Positions 6,653 to 10,383 of a stretch of DNA of 10,383 nt are shown piece by piece; the stretch's first letter is position 1; each line of letters opens with the position of its first letter. Both the position numbers and the translations under genes were made by a program. The notes under the pieces were generated by a model that made no database searches, was not told the DNA's origin, and saw only the letters and a list, made by a program, of their open reading frames with translations. The DNA is taken from positions 1-10,383 of the forward strand of contig NZ_CAMXVC010000044.1 of NCBI RefSeq assembly GCF_947252345.1, written 5' to 3'. Source of the DNA: an uncultured Finegoldia sp. (GTDB lineage Bacteria > Bacillota > Clostridia > Tissierellales > Peptoniphilaceae).

Positions 6653-7238
6653 AACTTTGTTTAATGAACAATACAAATACCTTAGAACAAATGTGAAATT
6701 CTCAGGAGATGTCAAAAGCATTGTCGTTTCTTCGAGCTATTTCGGAGAGGGAAAGACTTCTGTTGCCGCTAATTTGGCTAAGAGCTTCGCATTGGGCAAT
6801 CACAAGGTTGTCATCGTTGATATGGATTTGAGGCGTCCAAGTTTGAGAAATTTTTTCGACATTGACACAGAAATCGGCGTCACAAATGTAGTTGTCAACA
6901 ATATGGACTACAAACTTGCGATAAGCCACGACGAATCAATCTGGGATTTGGATATTATCCACGCCGGTGCTATCCCTCCAAACGCAAACGAGCTTATATC
7001 GAGCGATGAAATGAAGAATTTTATTCACACATTGGAAGACAACTACGATTATGTTATAATCGACACGCCTCCAATCGAGGCTTATTCAGATGCTGTCGCA
7101 TTGTCTGCGATTTGTGATGCGACTTTGTTGGTTTACAGAGTTGGAGAGACGAGAAAAAGCGACCTTGTAAAATCTGTCGAGTCAATCAGAAATGTCAACG
7201 GAAATTTGATTGGACTTGTACGTATCAACGAAAAGTAA
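6642..7238 (+). CDS. CpsD/CapB-like BY-kinase lacking the C-terminal tyrosine cluster
   Basis: A 198-residue bacterial tyrosine-kinase-family ATPase with a MinD-like fold. N-terminal FNEQYKYLRTNVKF (7-20) is the oligomerisation motif, with Lys12 in the middle position that is usually Arg. Walker A is FGEGKTS (34-40), Walker A' VVIVDMD (56-62, D60 and D62) and Walker B YVIIDTPP (137-144, D141). GAIPPNANELISS (109-121) is also typical. The protein ends at GLVRINEK, just where relatives usually continue for roughly 25-30 residues into a run of tyrosines that is autophosphorylated. Bases after the stop are the terminator hairpin, so no frameshifted tail is hidden there. ATP binding and docking to the Wzz-like partner are likely; autophosphorylation on a tail is not possible. 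The start ATG 6642 overlaps the upstream stop by 11 bases. Confidence 0.87.
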   Translation: MKDKTLFNEQYKYLRTNVKFSGDVKSIVVSSSYFGEGKTSVAANLAKSFALGNHKVVIVDMDLRRPSLRNFFDIDTEIGVTNVVVNNMDYKLAISHDESIWDLDIIHAGAIPPNANELISSDEMKNFIHTLEDNYDYVIIDTPPIEAYSDAVALSAICDATLLVYRVGETRKSDLVKSVESIRNVNGNLIGLVRINEK

Positions 7239-7240
7239 TT

Positions 7241-7289
7241 ATAAGCTGACTGATTAGCTAAAATTTTTGCGAATCGGTTGGCTTATTTT
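7241..7289 (+). terminator. Terminator closing the EPS-control operon
   Basis: A long hairpin with arms 7242-7258 and 7269-7285 and loop TAAAATTTTT. The 17-position stem includes three G-U pairs and one A-G mismatch, and is followed by TTTTC. It begins three bases after the BY-kinase stop and ends 18 bases before the aldehyde dehydrogenase ATG, so some read-through or attenuation is possible. Confidence 0.72.
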
Positions 7290-7307
7290 CATATTGGGGT
7301 GAAATTG

Positions 7308-8633
7308 ATGATAGACAAATTGAGAGAAAATTCGAGAAATTTACTGTTGAAACCTTCGATTAGGGTTTTGTATCTCAGAAAACTGCGAGATTCTGTCAAA
7401 AAGCACAGGCAGGAAATCTTGGACTGCTTGTACGACGACATCAAAAAAAGCGAATACGAGGCTTTTATGACGGAATACGTTACGGTGATGCAGGAGCTGA
7501 AGTATTTTATCAAAAACACCGTAAAGCTTTCTGCTGACCAGAAAGCGGGGTTTGATTTGCTGACATTTCCCAACAAAACACACATAAGGAAAAAAGCATT
7601 CGGAGTGTGCTTGATTATTAGTCCGTGGAACTACCCTTTTAATCTGAGTATGATTCCTGTGATTGATGCGATTGCAGCGGGAAACAGCGTATATTTGATG
7701 ATGAGCAGGAAAAATCCGAAACTCTGCTCATTGATGAAAAAAGTGTTGGAACCAATCGAAGACATCGCTCATCTCGAAAACGAAAAAAGTTACGACGAAG
7801 TATTAGAGGAAAAGTTTGATTTTTATTTTTTCACTGGAAGCAAAAAAAGAGGGCAGAAAGTATACGAGATAGCTGCGAAAAACTTGAAACCTTGCGTGCT
7901 CGAACTCGGAGGCAAAAGCCCTTGCATCGTGACTGAGGATTGCGATTTGAAAGACGCGGCGAAGAAAATTTGCTGGGCGAAGTTCACAAATTCGGGACAG
8001 ACTTGTGTCGCTGTGGATTATTTGGTGGTCGATGAGAAAGTGAAAGACAGGTTGTTACACTATGTTTTAAAAGAAATCGACGAAAACTACTCCGATATCT
8101 CGGAAATGGCAAGGATAAAGACGAGAGAAAAATACGAAAGCTTCAAGGAAATCATCGCCGACAGAGCGGACAAAATCGGAGGCAACTACCATGATGATGA
8201 GATGATAGTCGAGCCATGCGTGTTGTTGGATGTGACATTTAATGATGAAATAATGCACGACGAGATATTTGGGCCGATATTGCCAGTGATTTCGTACAGC
8301 GATATCGACTCCGCATTGATTCACATAAGAAGGTTGGATAATCCTTTGGCATTGTATGTATTCACCAACGACAAAAAACTCTCCGATTACATCACAAACG
8401 CCGTTTACTTCGGCGGAGGGTGCGTAAATGATTGTATGATGCACATTTCCAACAACAAAGCGCCTTTCGGAGGATTTGGCAACAGCGGAATCGGAAATTA
8501 TCACGGAAAATGGGGATTTGACACTTTTTCACACAAACAAACAATCTATGTATCGAAGAAGTTCGACAATCCATTCAGGTTCAAACCGTTTACTGAGGAA
8601 AAATTGAATTTCATCAAGAAATTCCTCGGATAA
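7308..8633 (+). CDS. Aldehyde dehydrogenase, class 3 (fatty-aldehyde) type
   Basis: A 441-residue aldehyde dehydrogenase of the short class 3 type, which oxidises aldehydes to acids with NAD(P). Catalytic residues are present: Asn108 in SPWNYPF (oxyanion), Glu199 in LELGGKSP (base), Cys233 in NSGQTC (nucleophile), and Glu319 in EIFGP. FFTGS (174-178) and PFGGFGNSGIGNYHGKWGFDTFSHKQ are typical. Oddly, the cofactor-binding LKPSE motif reads LMMSR (130-134), and the Gly-Gly usually found after it is absent (AHLENEKSYDE), so cofactor binding may be altered. The start is ATG 7308, 5 bases after GGGGTGA (7296-7302); longer in-frame starts would fall inside the upstream terminator. The substrate is unknown. 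No terminator separates it from the pseudouridine synthase 49 bases downstream, so they may be cotranscribed. Confidence 0.87.
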   Translation: MIDKLRENSRNLLLKPSIRVLYLRKLRDSVKKHRQEILDCLYDDIKKSEYEAFMTEYVTVMQELKYFIKNTVKLSADQKAGFDLLTFPNKTHIRKKAFGVCLIISPWNYPFNLSMIPVIDAIAAGNSVYLMMSRKNPKLCSLMKKVLEPIEDIAHLENEKSYDEVLEEKFDFYFFTGSKKRGQKVYEIAAKNLKPCVLELGGKSPCIVTEDCDLKDAAKKICWAKFTNSGQTCVAVDYLVVDEKVKDRLLHYVLKEIDENYSDISEMARIKTREKYESFKEIIADRADKIGGNYHDDEMIVEPCVLLDVTFNDEIMHDEIFGPILPVISYSDIDSALIHIRRLDNPLALYVFTNDKKLSDYITNAVYFGGGCVNDCMMHISNNKAPFGGFGNSGIGNYHGKWGFDTFSHKQTIYVSKKFDNPFRFKPFTEEKLNFIKKFLG

Positions 8634-8682
8634 TAGGGACAATTTTAAATTAGACAAAAGTTAGAGAAATACAAGGAGAAAT

Positions 8683-9390
8683 ATGAGATTAGATAAAATG
8701 CTCAGCGATATGAAAATCGCAACGAGAAAAGAAATAAAAGCTATGGTGAAAAAAGGAATCGTAAGCGTCAACTCGGTAACTGCCACGAAATCCTCGCAGC
8801 AAATTGATGAGAACAACGATGTGGTCAGAATTTACGACGAAATCATTGAATACAGAAAATACTTGTATTTTGTGATGAACAAGAGAAAAGGGGTCACTAG
8901 CAACTCTACAGATTACGAACACGAAACTGTAATTGACGATATGGGAGAACTCTGCGTGTTTGATTTGAAGCCTGTCGGAAGATTGGATAAGGACACAACG
9001 GGACTTTTGATTATCACAAATGACGGGAAATTTGCACACAACTTGATATCGCCGAAAAAAGACGTGTCAAAAAAATACTTGGTGACTTTGAAAAACAAGG
9101 TTGACAAGAAATACAACGACACGTTTGAAAAAGGGATAAAGCTTATGCCGGAAGACATAGTAACGAAACCTGCGACGATGGAGATTATAGACGATTACAA
9201 TTGCTACCTCACAATAAAAGAAGGAAAATTTCATCAGGTAAAAAGAATGTTCGAAAAAGTCGGAAACGAAGTAGTAGAACTTAAAAGAGTGCAAATAGGA
9301 GATTTTAAATTGCCGGAAGAATTGGAAGAAGGAGACTATCGAGAACTCACAGATGAAGAAATGAAAATACTTGGTTTGGAAATAGAATAA
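8683..9390 (+). CDS. rsuA: RsuA-family 16S rRNA pseudouridine synthase
   Basis: A 235-residue RsuA/RluB/E/F family pseudouridine synthase. Residues 1-48 are an S4 RNA-binding domain (MRLDKMLSDM...RKEIKAMVKKGIVSVN). YFVMNKRKGVTS (about 62-73) opens the catalytic domain. The signature GRLDKDTTGLLIITNDG (99-115) carries the nucleophile Asp102, followed by KKYLVTL and EGKFHQVKRMFEKVGNEVVELKRVQIG. The length and family features fit the enzyme that makes pseudouridine 516 in 16S rRNA, though target assignment within the family is by similarity only. The ATG 8683 follows AAGGAG (8673-8678) by 4 bases. No convincing own promoter is visible. An apparent rRNA operon start lies about 750 bases downstream, which may be coincidence. 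Confidence 0.88.
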   Translation: MRLDKMLSDMKIATRKEIKAMVKKGIVSVNSVTATKSSQQIDENNDVVRIYDEIIEYRKYLYFVMNKRKGVTSNSTDYEHETVIDDMGELCVFDLKPVGRLDKDTTGLLIITNDGKFAHNLISPKKDVSKKYLVTLKNKVDKKYNDTFEKGIKLMPEDIVTKPATMEIIDDYNCYLTIKEGKFHQVKRMFEKVGNEVVELKRVQIGDFKLPEELEEGDYRELTDEEMKILGLEIE

Positions 9391-9397
9391 AACACAC

Positions 9398-9435
9398 AAA
9401 AGCTCAATTAAACAGATGCGTTTGATTGAGCTTTT
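9398..9435. terminator. Bidirectional terminator between rsuA and the DhaL-like gene
   Basis: A 16-bp stem (9398-9413 with 9420-9435, one G-U pair) and loop AGATGC, flanked by ATTTT on the plus side and TTTTGTGTG on the minus side. The stop codon of the minus-strand gene (9434-9436) lies in the stem. Confidence 0.92.
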
Positions 9436-10075
9436 ATTTTGTGCGTCTTTTTTTAAGAGTGTATTTGTACAATGTGTCGAAAAACAAAAACATAGAGTAA
9501 CAGCCGGGGTCTATGACACCTATAGAAAACACGGCGTTGTGACGTGCTTTTCCTTTATTTGCAGCCATATCAGCTGTTTTGTCGCAGGCTATCTTGCAGT
9601 CTACGCTTACTTTCTTCATTAATCTGATAGTATTTTCGTTTTTATTTTTTTCAAAGCTTTTTTCTGCAGCGTAAATGCAGTCTAGTATTGTCTTATCGTT
9701 TAATTTACAAATTCCAACAAGTTTCACGGATTCTGTCGTGATTTTCAAAATCTTTCCAAACATTTCACGGTTCAATATATCAGTATCCTTAGTATATTCA
9801 GAAATTTTATCAAAAACATAAGAATAGATAGGAGCTGTCGCGCCTTTTACTTTGTATGTGAATAGAAATGATAGATTCTTGAATTGTGTAGAGATGTCAT
9901 CATCTTTAAAATCGGGGAAAGTTGTAAATAATTCTTTAAATCCATTGTTGAGGTTACTACCGTGATCTCTGTTACTCAAATTTTCGTCCAATTTATTTAA
10001 TAAAGAACAATTTATCATCAAACATTCTTGAAACATCTTAAAAACTTTGTAAATATCATCATTTGTAAATCCCAT
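9434..10075 (-). CDS. dhaL: DhaL-like (Dak2-domain) protein, orphan
   Basis: A 213-residue all-helical protein matching DhaL, the ADP-binding subunit of PTS-dependent dihydroxyacetone kinase, in length and motif order: LDENLSNRDHGSNLNNGF (29-46), VKGATAPIYSYVF (76-88, replacing the GGASGPLYG motif) and KGKARHNAVFSIGVIDPG (about 174-191, replacing GRASYLG...DPGA). At the Mg-ADP site Asp30 and Asp37-His38-Gly are kept, but the middle Asp (35 in E. coli DhaL) is Asn35. Whether it still works in glycerone phosphorylation or has another role is open; neither DhaK nor DhaM is in the window. The start ATG 10073-10075 is 5 bases after a minus-strand AAAGGAG (10081-10087). It is convergent with rsuA and divergent from the rRNA promoters. 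Confidence 0.78.
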   Translation of the reverse strand: MGFTNDDIYKVFKMFQECLMINCSLLNKLDENLSNRDHGSNLNNGFKELFTTFPDFKDDDISTQFKNLSFLFTYKVKGATAPIYSYVFDKISEYTKDTDILNREMFGKILKITTESVKLVGICKLNDKTILDCIYAAEKSFEKNKNENTIRLMKKVSVDCKIACDKTADMAANKGKARHNAVFSIGVIDPGCYSMFLFFDTLYKYTLKKRRTK

Positions 10076-10097
10076 AATAGCTCCTTTCTTACTTAAT

Positions 10098-10126
10098 ATT
10101 ATACATTATTACTAAAAAATTGAAAA
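10098..10126 (-). promoter_or_regulatory. Promoter of the DhaL-like gene
   Basis: On the minus strand TATAAT (10098-10103) lies 17 bases after a partial -35 TTTTCA (10121-10126). The -35 is inside the inverted repeat TTGAAA-AAAA-TTTCAA (10120-10135), which also forms part of the A/T-rich zone upstream of the first rRNA promoter. Confidence 0.55.
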
Positions 10127-10142
10127 AAATTTCAAAAAACAC

Positions 10143-10171
10143 TTGACAAGAATGATTTAGGAGCGTATACT
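10143..10171 (+). promoter_or_regulatory. rRNA operon promoter P1
   Basis: Consensus -35 TTGACA (10143-10148), a 17-base spacer and -10 TATACT (10166-10171). It is preceded by dense A/T tracts (about 10104-10140) resembling an UP element. Tandem near-consensus promoters with no following reading frame are typical of stable-RNA operons. Confidence 0.8.
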
Positions 10172-10223
10172 TTAATAGTTGTCTGAAAAAGACGTAACAA
10201 AAACTTGATTAAGTTTACAAGAA

Positions 10224-10243
10224 TTTAAAAAAGTTTAAAAAAG
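10224..10243 (+). repeat. Two tandem 10-bp A-tract units upstream of P2
   Basis: TTTAAAAAAG occurs twice in direct tandem (10224-10233 and 10234-10243), immediately before the P2 -35 box. A 10-bp period is close to one helical turn, so the A-tracts are phased and could bend DNA or contact the RNA polymerase alpha subunit. Confidence 0.7.
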
Positions 10244-10245
10244 TC

Positions 10246-10274
10246 TTGACAACCTAAAAAAAGTATAGTATACT
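10246..10274 (+). promoter_or_regulatory. rRNA operon promoter P2
   Basis: Consensus -35 TTGACA (10246-10251), a 17-base spacer and -10 TATACT (10269-10274). The 19 bases from the -10 onward (GTATACTTTAATAGTTGTC, 10268-10286) are identical to those of P1 (10165-10183). Confidence 0.85.
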
Positions 10275-10279
10275 TTAAT

Positions 10280-10383
10280 AGTTGTCACTTAAGACAGCAC
10301 TAAAATTTAAACAGAACCTTAAAAAATTAAATAAGTAAATACTTTGAGAGAAAAGTACAAACCAAACAATAATTCGGTGAGAA
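10280..10383 (+). other. Untranslated leader of a probable rRNA operon (continues past right edge)
   Basis: About 100 bases with no start codon plus ribosome site. A hairpin GTTGTC-ACTTAA-GACAGC (10281-10298) follows the P2 start. A second, TACTTT-GAGAGA-AAAGTA (10340-10357), includes CTTTGAGAGAAAA, loosely like the Gram-positive rRNA boxA antitermination element. The 16S rRNA gene itself is not in the window; its presence downstream is inferred from the promoters and leader. Confidence 0.6.

Noticed and set aside
7216..7245. Possible promoter TTGTAC - 18 bases - TATAAG before the aldehyde dehydrogenase gene
   Set aside because: The start would fall inside the terminator stem of the previous operon and the -35 match is poor. 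The aldehyde dehydrogenase promoter is left unassigned.
7278..7307. Longer aldehyde dehydrogenase start at TTG 7278
   Set aside because: It lies inside the terminator hairpin, has no ribosome site, and adds residues not expected in the family. ATG 7308 has a well-placed GGGGTGA.
9416..9622. A 68-codon plus-strand frame opposite the DhaL-like gene
   Set aside because: It begins in the bidirectional terminator, lies entirely antisense to a well-supported gene, and its product has no recognisable features.

Overview
The window is AT-rich bacterial DNA with strong AAGGAG-type ribosome binding sites, several good -35/-10 promoters and rho-independent terminators between most transcription units. 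A surface protein built from CWB2 cell-wall-binding repeats, FIVAR modules and Ig/Rib-like repeats, with no LPXTG anchor, points to an anaerobic Gram-positive coccus of the Peptoniphilaceae. Finegoldia magna or a close relative is my best guess; it is an inference from gene content, not from a marker gene.

Layout. (1) 2-3406 (+): the 3' 1134 codons of a very large modular surface protein, open at the left edge. It runs Ig-like repeats, Rib-like alpha/beta repeats, three FIVAR modules, a Tyr-Pro-Ser linker and three CWB2 repeats, and ends at a strong terminator. (2) 3496-4020 (-): a FlaR-type P-loop kinase with a TTG start. (3) 4164-4691 (+): a RelB/RelE-type toxin-antitoxin pair, its promoter back to back with the kinase promoter. 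(4) 4795-7238 (+): a compact four-gene operon: SH3b lipoprotein, CpsB/YwqE-like PHP protein, Wzz/CpsC-like membrane protein and CpsD-like BY-kinase. It is closed by a long hairpin terminator. (5) 7308-8633 and 8683-9390 (+): an aldehyde dehydrogenase and an RsuA-type 16S rRNA pseudouridine synthase. (6) 9434-10075 (-): a DhaL-like protein, convergent with rsuA and sharing a bidirectional terminator. (7) 10143-10383: two near-consensus tandem promoters and an untranslated leader that look like the start of an rRNA operon lying just beyond the right edge.

The most unusual region is the four-gene operon. It has the order of a capsule/exopolysaccharide tyrosine-phosphorylation control module. However, the phosphatase-like protein has lost nearly every PHP metal ligand, the BY-kinase stops before the usual C-terminal tyrosine cluster, and no glycosyltransferase, flippase or polymerase lies within the transcription unit. 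The kinase ATPase motifs and the Wzz-type membrane partner are intact. This suggests that the phosphorylation cycle was lost while the membrane-coupled ATPase was kept, possibly repurposed together with a wall-sensing SH3b lipoprotein. That is an inference and needs comparative and biochemical testing.
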